Positions 9,921-24,240 are shown, counted from the stretch's first letter. The stretch: 64,000 nt of DNA from Pleuronectes platessa (GCF_947347685.1 NW_026519127.1:1-64000), one strand, 5' to 3'. Notes: generated by a model from the letters alone, not told the origin. Translations and numbers: made by a program.

Positions 9921-12345
9921 ATGTGCGCCGCAGGAGATGTGCGCCGCAGGAGATGTACATAGCAGGAGATGTGCACGCAGGACATGTGCGCCGCAGGAGA
10001 TGTACAAAGCAGGAGATGTGCGCCGCAGGCGATATGCGCCACCGGAGATGTGCACCGCAGGAGATGTGCGCCGCAGGAGATCTGCACGCAGGAGATGTGC
10101 AACGCAGGAGATGTGCACAGCAGGAGATGTGCGCAGCAGGATGTGTGCACACAGTTTTTTTATTAATTTGATGTAATAATATTTTTTTGTAAATAAATGT
10201 TTCATTTATGTGCACCGCAGGGTGTGCGCCGCAGGATGTGCGCCGCAAGAGATGTGCACTGCAGGAGATGTGCGGAGCAGGAGATGTGCACCGCAGGAGA
10301 TGTGCAGAGCAGGAGATGTGCATTGCAGGATTAGTGCGCACAGTTTTTTTATTAATTTGAGTTAATTATTATTTTTTTTTTGTAAGTAAATGTTTCATTT
10401 ATGTGCACCGCAGGGTGTGCGCCGCAAGAGATATGCACCGCCGGAAATGTGCGCAGCAGGAGATGTGCACCGCAGGAGATGTGCGCAGCAGGAGATGTGT
10501 GCCGCAGGAGATGTGCTCAGCAGGAGATGTGCACCACTTGAGATGTGCGCTGCAGAAGATGTGCGCCGCAGGCGATATGCGCAGCAGGAGATGTGTGCCG
10601 CAGTTTTTTTATTAATATGATTTAATTTTAATTTTTTTGTAAATAACTGTTTTATTTATGTGCAACTCAGTGTTCGCAACGCAGGATGTGCGCCGCAAGA
10701 GATATGCACCGCAGGAGATGTGCGCAACAGGAGATGTGCACCACAGGAGATGTGCGCAGCAGGAGATGTGCACCGCAGGAGATATGCGCCGCAGGAGATG
10801 TGCACCGCAGGAGAAGTGCACGCAGGAGATTAGCACGCAGGACATGTGCGCCGCAGGATGTGTGCGCACAGTTTTTTTATTAATTTGAGTTAATTATTAT
10901 AATTTATTTGTAAATAAATGTTTCATTTATGTGCAACGAAGGGTGTGCGCCGCAGGATGTGCACTGCCGCCGGAGATGTGCGCGGCAGGAGATGTGCACC
11001 GCAGGAGATGTACACCGCAGGAGATGTGCGCAGCAGGAGATGTGCGCCACAGGATGTGTGCGCACAGTTTTTATTGGAATTTGAGTTAATTATTATTATT
11101 TTTTGTAAATAAATGTTTCATTTATGTGCACCGCAGGGTGTGCGACGAGGGAGGGTCACCGCAGGAGATGTGCACGCAGGAGATGTGCACGCAGGAGATG
11201 TGCGCCGCAGGAGATGTGCGCCGCAGGAGATGTACATAGCAGGAGATGTGCACGCAGGAGATGTGCGCCGCAGGAGATGTACAAAGCAGGAGATGTGCGC
11301 CGCAGGCGATATGCGCCACCGGAGATGTGCACCGCAGGAGATGTGCGCCGCAGGAGATCTGCACGCAGGAGATGTGCAACGCAGGAGATGTGCACAGCAG
11401 GAGATGTGCGCAGCAGGATGTGTGCACACAGTTTTTTTATTAATTTGAGTTAATTATTATAATTTATTTGTAAATAAATGTTTCATTTATGTGCAACGAA
11501 GGGTGTGCGCCGCAGGATGTGCACTGCCGCCGGAGATGTGCGCGGCAGGAGATGTGCACCGCAGGAGATGTACACCGCAGGAGATGTGCGCAGCAGGAGA
11601 TGTGCGCCGCAGGAGATGAGTGCCGCAGGAGATGTGCGCCGCAGGATGTGTGCGCACAGTTTTTTTAGGAATTTGAGTTAATTATTATTATTTTTTGTAA
11701 ATAAATGTTTCATTTATGTGCACCGTAGGGTGTGCGACGAGGGAGGGTCACCGCAGGAGATGTGCACGCAGAAGATGTGCACGCAGGAGATGTGCGCCGC
11801 AGGAGATGTGCGCCGCAGGAGATGTACATAGCAGGAGATGTGCACGCAGGAGATGTGCGCCGCAGGAGATGTACAAAGCAGGAGATGTGCGCCGCAGGCG
11901 ATATGCGCCACCGGAGATGTGCACCGCAGGAGATGTGCGCCGCAGGAGATCTGCACGCAGGAGATGTGCAACGCAGGAGATGTGCACAGCAGGAGATGTG
12001 CGCAGCAGGATGTGTGCACACAGTTTTTTTATTAATTTGAGTTAATTATTATAATTTATTTGTAAATAAATGTTTCATTTATGTGCAACGAAGGGTGTGC
12101 GCCGCAGGATGTGCACTGCCGCCGGAGATGTGCGCGGCAGGAGATGTGCACCGCAGGAGATGTACACCGCAGGAGATGTGCGCAGCAGGAGATGTGCACC
12201 GCAGGAGATGTGTACGCAGGAGATATGCGCCGCAGGAGATGAGTGCCGCAGGAGATGTGCGCCGCAGGATGTGTGCGCACAGTTTTTTTAGGAATTTGAG
12301 TTAATTATTATTATTTTTTGTAAATAAATGTTTCATTTATGTGCA
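8174..12345 (+). repeat. 4-kb block, first copy (second copy at 15844-19900)
   Basis: From about 8174 the sequence matches 15844 onward at an offset of about 7670. Matching cassette starts are P 8371/16041, R/S 8908/16579, T 9341/17012, R 10390/18140, P 11113/18668, P 11705/19260 and T 12070/19625. The offset changes from 7670 to 7750 and then 7555 because whole pieces are gained or lost: the Q cassette at 10200 is shorter than that at 17868, and the T cassette at 10918 has no partner near 18660. The duplication therefore happened long enough ago for later cassette-scale gains or losses. Confidence 0.75.
10601..10662 (+). repeat. AT-rich linker class L5 (representative)
   Basis: L5 follows GTGTGCCGCAG without the usual GCACAG palindrome. 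The diagnostic core is ATTAATATGATTTAATTTT and the end is GTAAATAACTGTTTTATTTATG. It joins R to S, which then starts GCAACGCAGGGTTCGCAACG. Some copies have TTTTTTCATTAATATG (25392, 27136, 30815, 34095, 37105) or ATTAACATG (23380, 28402, 32081). Confidence 0.86.
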
Positions 12346-12449
12346 CCGTAGGGTGTGCGACGAGGGAGGGTCACCGCAGGAGATGTGCACGCAGGAGATG
12401 TGCACGCAGGAGATGTGCGCCGCAGGAGATGTGCGCCGCAGGAGATTTA

Positions 12450-14224
12450 CATAGCAGGAGATGTGCACGCAGGAGATGTGCGCCGCAGGAGATGTACAAA
12501 GCAGGAGATGTGCGCCGCAGGCGATATGCGCCACCGGAGATGTGCACCGCAGGAGATGTGCGCCGCAGGAGATCTGCATGCAGGAGATGTGCAACGCAGG
12601 AGATGTGCACAGCAGGAGATGTGCGCAGCAGGATGTGTGCACACAGTTTTTTTATTAATTTGATGTAATAATATTTTTTTGTAAATAAATGTTTTATTTA
12701 TGTGCACCGCAGGGTGTGCGCCGCAGGATGTGCGCCGCAAGAGATGTGCACCGCAGGAGATGTGTGCAGCAAGAGATGTGCACCGCAGGAGATGTGTGCC
12801 GCAGAAGATGTGCGCAGCAGGAGATGTGCGTCACAGGAGATGTGCAGAGCAGGAGATGTGCGCAGCAGGAGATGTGCAGAGCAGGAGATGTGCGTTGCAG
12901 GATTAGTGCGCACAGTTTTTTCATTAATTTGAGTTAATTATTATTTTTTTTGTAAGTAAATGTTTCATTTATGTGCACCGCAGGGTGTGCGCCGCAAGAG
13001 ATGTGCACCGCCGGAAATGTGCACAGCAGGAGATGTGCACCGCAGGAGATGTGTACGCAGGAGATATGCGCCGCAGGAGATGAGTGCCGCAGGAGATGTG
13101 CGCCGCAGGATGTGTGCGCACAGTTTTTTTAAGAATTTGAGTTAATTATTATTATTTTTTGTAAATAAATGTTTCATTTATGTGCACTGCAGGGTGTGCG
13201 ACGAGGGAGGGTCACTGCAGGAGATTTGCGCAGCAGGAGATGTGCGCCACTGGAGATGTGCACCGCAGGAGATGTGCACGCAGGAGATGTGCACGCAGGA
13301 GATGTGCGCCGCAGGAGATGTGCGCCGCAGGAGATGTACATAGCAGGAGATGTGCACGCAGGAGATGTGCGCCGCAGGAGATGTACAAAGCAGGAGATGT
13401 GCGCCGCAGGCGATATGCGCCACCGGAGATGTACACCGCAGGAGATGTGCGCCGCAGGAGATCTGCATGCAGGAGATGTGCAACGCAGGAGATGTGCACA
13501 GCAGGAGATGTGCGCAGCAGGATGTGTGCACACAGTTTTTTTATTAATTTGATGTAATAATATTTTTTTGTAAATAAATGTTTTATTTATGTGCACCGCA
13601 GGGTGTGCGCCGCAGGATGTGCGCCGCAAGAGATGTGCACCGCAGGAGATGTGTGCAGCAAGAGATGTGCACCGCAGGAGATGTGTGCCGCAGAAGATGT
13701 GCGCAGCAGGAGATGTGCGTCACAGGAGATGTGCAGAGCAGGAGATGTGCGCAGCAGGAGATGTGCAGAGCAGGAGATGTGCGTTGCAGGATTAGTGCGC
13801 ACAGTTTTTTCATTAATTTGAGTTAATTATTATTTTTTTTGTAAGTAAATGTTTCATTTATGTGCACCGCAGGGTGTGCGCCGCAAGAGATGTGCACTGC
13901 CGGAAATGTGCACAGCAGGAGATGTGCACCGCAGGAGATGTGTACGCAGGAGATATGCGCCGCAGGAGATGAGTGCCGCAGGAGATGTGCGCCGCAGGAT
14001 GTGTGCGCACAGTTTTTTTAAGAATTTGAGTTAATTATTATTATTTTTTGTAAATAAATGTTTCATTTATGTGCACTGCAGGGTGTGCGACGAGGGAGGG
14101 TCACTGCAGGAGATTTGCGCAGCAGGAGATGTGCGCCACTGGAGATGTGCACCGCAGGAGATGTGCACGCAGGAGATGTGCACGCAGGAGATGTGCGCCG
14201 CAGGAGATGTGCGCCGCAGGAGAT
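12450..14224 (+). repeat. 889-bp tandem duplication (P-Q-R/T unit)
   Basis: The block at about 12450-13338 is repeated at about 13339-14224 with a constant offset of 889 bp. Matching cassette starts are Q 12689/13578, R/T hybrid 12960/13849 and P 13169/14058. Shared private variants include a TTTTTTCATTAA linker (C replacing T), a TTTTTTTAAGAATTTG form of L2, and GCACTGCAGGG at the start of P. The copies differ by single bases, for example CACCGCCGG against CACTGCCGG near 13007/13896. Confidence 0.82.
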
Positions 14225-14590
14225 GTACATAGCAGGAGATGTGCATAGCAGGAGATGTGCACCGCAGGAGATGTGCACGCAGGAGATGTGCACGCAGGAG
14301 ATGTGCGCCGCAGGAGATGTGCGCCGCAGGAGATGTACATAGCAGGAGATGTGCACGCAGGAGATGTGCGCCGCAGGAGATGTGCGCCGCAGGAGATGTA
14401 CATAGCAGGAGATGGGCACCGCAGGAGATGTGCACCGCCGGAAATGTGCGCAGCAGGAGATGTGCACCGCAGGAGATGTGTACGCAGGAGATATGCGCCG
14501 CAGGAGATGAGTGCCGCAGGAGATGTGCGCCGCAGGATGTGTGCGCACAGTTTTTTTAGGAATTTGAGTTAATTATTATTATTTTTTGTA
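14058..14590 (+). repeat. Expanded P cassette fused to R/T end
   Basis: This P cassette contains three GATGTACATAGCAGGAG units plus a GATGTGCATAGCAGG variant. It then runs into an R-type start motif (CCGCCGGAAATG, about 14435) and a T-type end, closing with L2. Two more P cassettes follow at 14596 and 14913, giving a run of three P cassettes with no Q-R-S between. Confidence 0.82.
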
Positions 14591-17011
14591 AATAAATGTT
14601 TCATTTATGTGCACTGCAGGGTGTGCGACGAGGGAGGGTCACTGCAGGAGATTTGCGCAGCAGGAGATGTGCGCCACTGGAGATGTGCACCGCAGGACAT
14701 GTGCACGCAGGAGATGTGCACGCAGGAGATGTGCGCCGCAGGAGATGTGCTCCGCAGGAGATGTACATAGCAGGAGATGTGCACGCAGGAGATGTGCGCC
14801 GCAGGAGATGTGCGCCGCAGGAGATGTACATAGCAGGAGATGTGCACCGCAGGAGATGTGCACGCAGTTTTTTTAGGAATTTGAGTTAATTATTATTATT
14901 TTTTGTAAATAAATGTTTCATTTATGTGCACCGCAGGGTGTGCGACGAGGGAGGGTCACCGCAGGAGATGTGCACGCAGGAGATGTGCACGCAGGAGATG
15001 TGCGCCACAGGAGATGTGCGCCGCAGGAGATGTACATAGCAGGAGATGTGCACGCAGGAGATGTGCGCCGCAGGAGATGTACAAAGCAGGAGATGTGCGC
15101 CGCAGGCGATATGCGCCACCGGAGATGTGCACCGCAGGAGATGTGCGCCGCAGGAGATCTGCACGCAGGAGATGTGCAACGCAGGAGATGTGCACAGCAG
15201 GAGATGTGCGCAGCAGGATGTGTGCACACAGTTTTTTTATTAATTTGATGTAATAATATTTTTTTGTAAATAAATGTTTTATTTATGTGCACCGCAGGGT
15301 GTGCGCCGCAGGATGTGCGCCGCAAGAGATGTGCACCGCAGGAGATGTGCGCAGCAAGAGATGTGCACCGCAGGAGATGTGTGCCGCAGAAGATGTGCGC
15401 AGCAGGAGATGTGCGTCACAGGAGATGTGCAGAGCAGGAGAAGTGCGCAGCAGGAGATGTGCAGAGCAGGAGATGTGCGTTGCAGGATTAGTGCGCACAG
15501 TTTTTTTATTAATTTGAGTTAATTATTATTTTTTTTGTAAGTAAATGTTTCATTTATGTGCACCGCAGGGTGTGCGCCGCAAGAGATGTGCACCGCCGGA
15601 AATGTGCGCAGCAGGAGATGTGCACTGCAGGAGATGTGTACGCAGGAGATATGCGCCGCAGGAGATGAGTGCCGCAGGAGATGTGCGCCGCAGGATGTGT
15701 GCGCACAGTTTTTTTAGGAATTTGAGTTAATTATTATTATTTTTTGTAAATAAATGTTTCATTTATGTGCACTGCAGGGTGTGCGACGAGGGAGGGTCAC
15801 TGCAGGAGATTTGCGCAGCAGGAGATGTGCGCCACTGGAGATGTGCACCGCAGGAGATGTGCGCAGCAGGAGATGTGCACGCAGGAGATGTGCGCCGCAG
15901 GAGATGTGCGCCGCAGGAGATGTACATAGCAGGAGATGTGCACCGCAGGAGATGAGTGCCGCAGGAGATGTGCGCCGCATGATGTGTGCGCACAGTTTTT
16001 TTAGGAATTTGAGTTAATTATTATTATTTTTTGTAAATAAATGTTTCATTTATGTGCACCGCAGGGTGTGCGACGAGGGAGGGTTACTGCAGGAGATTTG
16101 CGCAGCAGGAGATGTGCGCCACTGGAGATGTGCGCCGCAGGAGATGTGAACGCCGGAGATGTGCACGCAGGAGATGTGCGCCGCAGGAGATGTGCGCCGC
16201 AGGAGATGTACATAGCAGGAGATGTGCACGCAGGAGATGTGCGCCGCAGGAGATGTACAAAGCAGGAGATGTGCGCCGCAGGCGATGTGTACGCAGGAGA
16301 TATGCGCCGCAGGAGATGTGCGCAGCAGGATGTGTGCACACAGTTTTTTTATTAATTTGATGTAATAATATTTTTTTGTAAATAAATGTTTCATTTATGT
16401 GCACCGCAGGGTGTGCGCCGCAGGATGTGCGCCGCAAGAGATGTGCACTGCAGGAGATGTGCGGAGCAGGAGATGTGCACCGCAGGAGATGTGCAGAGCA
16501 GGAGATGTGCGCTGCAGGATTAGTGCGCACAGTTTTTTTTATTGATTTGAGTTAATTATTATTTTTTTTTGTAAGTAAATGTTTCATTTATGTGCACCGC
16601 AGGGTGTGCGCCACAAGAGATGTGCACCGCCGGAAATGTGCGCAGCAGGAGATGTGCACCGCAGGAGATGTGCGCAGCAGGAGATGTGTGCCGCAGGAGA
16701 TGTGCTCAGCAGGAGATGTGCACTACTTGAGATGTGCGCTGCAGGAGATGTGCGCCGCAGGCGATATGCGCAGCAGGAGATGTGTGCCGCAAGAGATATG
16801 CACCGCAGGAGATGTGTGAAACAGGAGATGTGCACCACAGGAGATGTACGCAGCAGGAGATGTGCACCGCAGGAGATGTGCGCCGCAGGAGATGTGCACC
16901 GCAGGAGAAGTGCACGCAGGAGATTAGCACGCAGGAGATGTGCGCCGCAGGATGTGTGCGCACAGTTTTTTTATTAATTTGAGTTAATTATTATAATTTA
17001 TTTGTAAATAA

Positions 17012-20000
17012 ATGTTTCATTTATGTGCAACGAAGGGTGTGCGCCGCAGGATGTGCACCGCAAGAGATATGCACCGCCGGAGATGTGCACAGCAGGAGAT
17101 GTGCACCGCAGGAGATGTACACCGCAGGAGATGTGCGCAGCAGGAGATATGCGCCGCAGGAGATGAGTGCCGCAGGAGATGTGCGCCGCAGGATGTGTGC
17201 GGAGATGTGCACCGCAGGAGTTGTGCGCAGCAGGAGATGTGCACCGCAGGAGATGTGCGCCGCAGGAGATGTGCACCGCAAGAGATGTGCGCAGCAAGAG
17301 ATTGGCACGCAGGAGATGTGCGCCGCAGGATGTGTGCGGAGATGTGCACTGCAGGAGATGTGCGCAGCAGGATGTGTGCGCACAGTTTTTTTATTAATTT
17401 TATTTATGTGCATCTTATGTTCTGCAATGCAGGAGATGTGCGCAGCAGGAGATGTGCGCCACTGGAGATGTGCACCGCAGGAGATGTGCACGCAGGAGAT
17501 GTGCACGCAGGTGATGTGCACCGCAGGAGATGTGTACGCAGGAGATATGCGTCGCAGGAGATGAGTGCCGCAGGAGATGTGCACGCAGGAGATGTGCGCC
17601 GCAGGAGATGTGCGCCGCAGGAGATGTACATAGCAGGAGATGTGCACGCAGGACATGTGCGCCGCAGGAGATGTACAAAGCAGGAGATGTGCGCCGCAGG
17701 CGATATGCGCCACCGGAGATGTGCACCGCAGGAGATGTGCGCCGCAGGAGATCTGCACGCAGGAGATGTGCAACGCAGGAGATGTGCACAGCAGGAGATG
17801 TGCGCAGCAGGATGTGTGCACACAGTTTTTTTATTAATTTGATGTAATAATATTTTTTTGTAAATAAATGTTTCATTTATGTGCACCGCAGGGTGTGCGC
17901 CGCAGGATGTGCGCCGCAAGAGATGTGCACCGCAGGAGATGTGCGCAGCAGGAGATGTGCACCGCAGAAGATGTGTGCCGCAGAAGATGTGCGCAGCAGG
18001 AGATGTGCGTCACAGGAGATGTGCAGAGCAGGAGATGTGCGCAGCAGGAGATGTGCAGAGCAGGAGATGTGCATTGCAGGATTAGTGCGCACAGTTTTTT
18101 TATTAATTTGAGTTAATTATTATTTTTTTTTGTAAGTAAATGTTTCATTTATGTGCACCGCAGGGTGTGCGCCGCAAGAGATGTGCACCGCCGGAAATGT
18201 GCGCAGCAGGAGATGTGCACCGCAGGAGATGTGCGCAGCAGGAGATGTGTGCCGCAGGAGATGTGCTCAGCAGGAGATGTGCACCACTTGAGATGTGCGC
18301 TGCAGAAGATGTGCGCCGCAGGCGATATGCGCAGCAGGAGATGTGTGCCGCAGTTTTTTTATTAATATGATTTAATTTTAATTTTTTTGTAAATAACTGT
18401 TTTATTTATGTGCAACGCAGTGTTCGCAACGCAGGATGTGCGCCGCAAGAGATATGCACCGCAGGAGATGTGCGCAACAGGAGATGTGCACCACAGGAGA
18501 TGTACGCAGCAGGAGATGTGCACCGCAGGAGATATGCGCCGCAGGAGATGTGCACCGCAGGAGAAGTGCACGCAGGAGATTAGCACGCAGGAGATGTGCG
18601 CCGCAGGATGTGTGCGCACAGTTTTTTTATTAATTTGAGTTAATTATTATAATTTATTTGTAAATAAATGTTTCATTTATGTGCACCGCAGGGTGTGCGA
18701 CGAGGGAGGGTCACCGCAGGAGATGTGCACGCAGGAGATGTGCACGCAGGAGATGTGCGCCGCAGGAGATGTGCGCCGCAGGAGATGTACATAGCAGGAG
18801 ATGTGCACGCAGGAGATGTGCGCCGCAGGAGATGTACAAAGCAGGAGATGTGCGCCGCAGGCGATATGCGCCACCGGAGATGTGCACCGCAGGAGATGTG
18901 CGCCGCAGGAGATCTGCACGCAGGAGATGTGCAACGCAGGAGATTTGCACAGCAGGAGATGTGCGCAGCAGGATGTGTGCACACAGTTTTTTTATTAATT
19001 TGAGTTAATTATTATAATTTATTTGTAAATAAATGTTTCATTTATGTGCAACGAAGGGTGTGCGCCGCAGGATGTGCACTGCCGCCGGAGATGTGCGCGG
19101 CAGGAGATGTGCACCGCAGGAGATGTACACCGCAGGAGATGTGCGCAGCAGGAGATGTGCGCCGCAGGAGATGAGTGCCGCAGGAGATGTGCGCCGCAGG
19201 ATGTGTGCGCACAGTTTTTTTAGGAATTTGAGTTAATTATTATTATTTTTTGTAAATAAATGTTTCATTTATGTGCACCGTAGGGTGTGCGACGAGGGAG
19301 GGTCACCGCAGGAGATGTGCACGCAGAAGATGTGCACGCAGGAGATGTGCGCCGCAGGAGATGTGCGCCGCAGGAGATGTACATAGCAGGAGATGTGCAC
19401 GCAGGAGATGTGCGCCGCAGGAGATGTACAAAGCAGGAGATGTGCGCCGCAGGCGATATGCGCCACCGGAGATGTGCACCGCAGGAGATGTGCGCCGCAG
19501 GAGATCTGCACGCAGGAGATGTGCAACGCAGGAGATGTGCACAGCAGGAGATGTGCGCAGCAGGATGTGTGCACACAGTTTTTTTATTAATTTGAGTTAA
19601 TTATTATAATTTATTTGTAAATAAATGTTTCATTTATGTGCAACGAAGGGTGTGCGCCGCAGGATGTGCACTGCCGCCGGAGATGTGCGCGGCAGGAGAT
19701 GTGCACCGCAGGAGATGTACACCGCAGGAGATGTGCGCAGCAGGAGATGTGCACCGCAGGAGATGTGTACGCAGGAGATATGCGCCGCAGGAGATGAGTG
19801 CCGCAGGAGATGTGCGCCGCAGGATGTGTGCGCACAGTTTTTTTAGGAATTTGAGTTAATTATTATTATTTTTTGTAAATAAATGTTTCATTTATGTGCA
19901 ACGAAGGGTGTGCGCCGCAGGATGTGCACCGCAAGAGATATGCACCGCCGGAGATGTGCACAGCAGGAGATGTGCACCGCAGGAGATGTACACCGCAGGA

Positions 20001-21540
20001 GATGTGCGCAGCAGGAGATATGCGCCGCAGGAGATGAGTGCCGCAGGAGATGTGCGCCGCAGGATGTGTGCGGAGATGTGCACCGCAGGAGTTGTGCGCA
20101 GCAGGAGATGTGCACCGCAGGAGATGTGCGCCGCAGGAGATGTGCACCGCAAGAGATGTGCGCAGCAAGAGATTGGCACGCAGGAGATGTGCGCCGCAGG
20201 ATGTGTGCGGAGATGTGCACTGCAGGAGATGTGCGCAGCAGGATGTGTGCGCACAGTTTTTTTATTAATTTTATTTATGTGCATCTTATGTTCTGCAATG
20301 CAGGAGATGTGCGCAGCAGGAGATGTGCGCCACTGGAGATGTGCACCGCAGGAGATGTGCACGCAGGAGATGTGCACGCAGGAGATGTGCACCGCAGGAG
20401 ATGTGTACGCAGGAGATATGCGTCGCAGGAGATGAGTGCCGCAGGAGATGTGCACGCAGGAGATGTGCGCCGCAGGAGATGTGCGCCGCAGGAGATGTAC
20501 ATAGCAGGAGATGTGCACGCAGGACATGTGCGCCGCAGGAGATGTACAAAGCAGGAGATGTGCGCCGCAGGTGATATGCGCAACCGGAGATGTGCACCGC
20601 AGGAGATGTGCGCCGCAGGAGATCTGCACGCAGGAGATGTGCAACGCAGGAGATGTGCACAGCAGGAGATGTGCGCAGCAGGATGTGTGCACACAGTTTT
20701 TTTATTAATTTGATGTAATAATATTTTTTTGTAAATAAATGTTTCATTTATGTGCACCGCAGGGTGTGCGCCGCAGGATGTGCGCCGCAAGAGATGTGCA
20801 CCGCAGGAGATGTGCGCAGCAGGAGATGTGCACCGCAGGAGATGTGTGCCGCAGAAGATGTGCGCAGCAGGAGATGTGCGTCACAGGAGATGTGCAGAGC
20901 AGGAGATGTGCGCAGCAGGAGATGTGCAGAGCAGGAGATGTGCATTGCAGGATTAGTGCGCACAGTTTTTTTATTAATTTGAGTTAATTATTATTTTTTT
21001 TTTGTAAGTAAATGTTTCATTTATGTGCACCGCAGGGTGTGCGCCGCAAGAGATGTGCACCGCCGGAAATGTGCGCAGCAGGAGATGTGCACCGCAGGAG
21101 ATGTGCGCAGCAGGAGATGTGTGCCGCAGGAGATGTGCTCAGCAGGAGATGTGCACCACTTGAGATGTGCGCTGCAGAAGATGTGCGCCGCAGGCGATAT
21201 GCGCAGCAGGAGATGTGTGCCGCAGTTTTTTTATTAATATGATTTAATTTTAATTTTTTTGTAAATAACTGTTTTATTTATGTGCAACGCAGTGTTCGCA
21301 ACGCAGGATGTGCGCCGCAAGAGATATGCACCGCAGGAGATGTGCGCAACAGGAGATGTGCACCACAGGAGATGTGCGCAGCAGGAGATGTGCACCGCAG
21401 GAGATATGCGCCGCAGGAGATGTGCACCGCAGGAGAAGTGCACGCAGGAGATTAGCACGCAGGAGATGTGCGCCGCAGGATGTGTGCGCACAGTTTTTTT
21501 TATTAATTTGAGTTAATTATTATAATTTATTTGTAAATAA
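17012..21540 (+). repeat. 2,871-bp period duplication
   Basis: The block from T 17012 to about 18660 is repeated from T 19883 to about 21540 at an offset of 2871-2872 bp (Q 17868/20739, R 18140/21012, S about 18399/21270). Between the copies lie P and T cassettes (18668, 19033, 19260, 19625) that instead match 11113-12345. A copied T-to-S segment therefore appears to have been placed directly after a block of another origin. Rare single-base differences are visible, such as GTGATATGCGCAACC near 20571 against GCGATATGCGCCACC near 17700. Confidence 0.78.
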
Positions 21541-23705
21541 ATGTTTCATTTATGTGCAACGAAGGGTGTGCGCCGCAGGATGTGCACTGCCGCCGGAGAT
21601 GTGCGCGGCAGGAGATGTGCACCGCAGGAGATGTACACCGCAGGAGATGTGCGCAGCAGGAGATGTGCACCGCAGGAGATGTGTATCCAGGAGATATGCG
21701 CCGCAGGAGATGAGTGCCGCAGGAGATGTGCGCCGCAGGATGTGTGCGCACAGTTTTTTTAGGAATTTGAGTTAATTATTATTATTTTTTGTAAATAAAT
21801 GTTTCATTTATGTGCACCGCAGGGTGTGCGACGAGGGAGGGTCACCGCAGGAGATGTGCACGCAGGAGATGTGCACGCAGGAGATGTGCGCCGCAGGAGA
21901 TGTGCGCCGCAGGAGATGTACATAGCAGGAGATGTGCACGCAGGAGATGTGCGCCGCAGGAGATGTACAAAGCAGGAGATGTGCGCCGCAGGCGATATGC
22001 GCCACCGGAGATGTGCACTGCAGGAGATGTGCGCCGCAGGAGATCTGCACGCAGGAGATGTGCAACGCAGGAGATGTGCACAGCAGGAGATGTGCGCAGC
22101 AGGATGTGTGCACACAGTTTTTTTATTAATTTGAGTTAATTATTATAATTTATTTGTAAATAAATGTTTCATTTATGTGCAACGAAGGGTGTGCGCCGCA
22201 GGATGTGCACTGCCGCCGGAGATGTGCGCGGCAGGAGATGTGCACCGCAGGAGATGTACACCGCAGGAGATGTGCGCAGCAGGAGATGTGCGCCGCAGGA
22301 GATGAGTGCCGCAGGAGATGTGCGCCGCAGGATGTGTGCGCACAGTTTTTTTAGGAATTTGAGTTAATTATTATTATTTTTTGTAAATAAATGTTTCATT
22401 TATGTGCACCGTAGGGTGTGCGACGAGGGAGGGTCACCGCAGGAGATGTGCACGCAGAAGATGTGCACGCAGGAGATGTGCGCCGCAGGAGATGTGCGCC
22501 GCAGGAGATGTACATAGCAGGAGATGTGCACGCAGGAGATGTGCAGAGCAGGAGATGTGCGCAGCAGGAGATGTGCAGAGCAGGAGATGTGCATTGCAGG
22601 ATTAGTGCGCACAGTTTTTTTATTAATTTGAGTTAATTATTATTTTTTTTTTGTAAGTAAATGTTTCATTTATGTGCACCGCAGGGTGTGCGCCGCAAGA
22701 GATGTGCACCGCCGGAAATGTGCGCAGCAGGAGATGTGCACCGCAGGAGATGTGCGCAGCAGAAGATGTGCGCCGCAGGCGATATGCGCAGCAGGAGATG
22801 TGTGCCGCAGTTTTTTTATTAATATGATTTAATTTTAATTTTTTTGTAAATAACTGTTTTATTTATGTGCAACGCAGTGTTCGCAACGCAGGATGTGCGC
22901 CGCAAGAGATATGCACCGCAGGAGATGTGCGCAACAGGAGATGTGCACCACAGGAGATGTGCGCAGCAGGAGATGTGCACCGCAGTAGATGTGTGCCGCA
23001 GAAGATGTGCGCAGCAGGAGATGTGCGTCACAGGAGATGTGCAGAGCAGGAGATGTGCGCAGCAGGAGATGTGCAGAGCAGGAGATGTGCGTTGCAGGAT
23101 TAGTGCGCACAGTTTTTTTATTAATTTGAGTTAATTATTATTTTTTTTTTGTAAGTAAATGTTTCATTTATGTGCACCGCAGGGTGTGCGCCGCAAGAGA
23201 TGTGCACCGCCGGAAATGTGCGCAGCAGGAGATGTGCACCGCAGGAGATGTGCGCAGCAGGAGATGTGTGCCGCAGGAGATGTGCTAAGCAGGAGATGTG
23301 CACCACATGAGATGTGCGCTGCAGGAGATGTGCGCCGCAGGCGATATGCGCAGCAGGAGATGTGTGCCGCAGTTTTTTTATTAACATGATTTAATTTTAA
23401 TTTTTTTTGTAAATAACTGTTTTATTTATGTGCAACGCAGGGTTCGCAACGCAGGATGTGCGCCGCAAGAGATATGCACCGCAGGAGATGTGTGCAACAG
23501 GAGATGTGCACCACAGGAGATGTGCGCAGCAGGAGATGTGCACCGCCGGAAATGTGCGCAGCAGGAGATGTGCACCGCAGGAGATGTGTACGCAGGAGAT
23601 ATGCGCCACAGGAGATGAGTGCCGCAGGAGATGTGCGCCGCAGGATGTGTGCGCACAGTTTTTTTAGGAATTTGAGTTAATTATTATTATTTTTTGTAAA
23701 TAAAT

Positions 23706-24240
23706 GTTTCATTTATGTGCACTGCAGGGTGTGCGACGAGGGAGGGTCACTGCAGGAGATTTGCGCAGCAGTTGATGTGCGCCACTGGAGATGTGCACCG
23801 CAGGAGATGTGCACGCAGGAGATGTGCACCGCAGGAGATGTGCACGCAGGAGATGTGCACGCAGGAGATGTGCGCCGCAGGAGATGTGCGCCGCAGGAGA
23901 TGTACATAGCAGGAGATGTGCACCGCAGGAGATGTGCACGCAGGAGATGTGCACGCAGGAGATGTGCGCCGCAGGAGATGTGCGCCGCAGGAGATGTACA
24001 TAGCAGGAGATGTGCACCGCAGGAGATGTGCACGCAGGAGATGTGCACGCAGGAGATGTGCGCCGCAGGAGATGTGCGCCGCAGGAGATGTACATAGCAG
24101 GAGATGTGCACGCAGGAGATGTGCGCCGCAGGAGATGTGCGCCGCAGGAGATGTACATAGCAGGAGATGTGCACCGCAGGAGATGTGCGCCGCAGGAGAT
24201 GTGCGCCGCAGGATGTGTGCGCACAGTTTTTTTATTAATT
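23706..24240 (+). repeat. Expanded P cassette with three 94-bp sub-repeats
   Basis: GATGTACATAGCAGGAG recurs near 23903, 23997, 24091 and 24154 (spacings of 94, 94 and 63 bp). Near-identical expanded P cassettes sit at 28728-29260 and 32407-32940 as parts of larger copied blocks. All three lack the standard GCAGGAG after GATTTGCGCA and have GCAGTTGATG there instead. All three end in the same linker variant with TTTTCTTTTTAAATAAATG. Confidence 0.87.
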
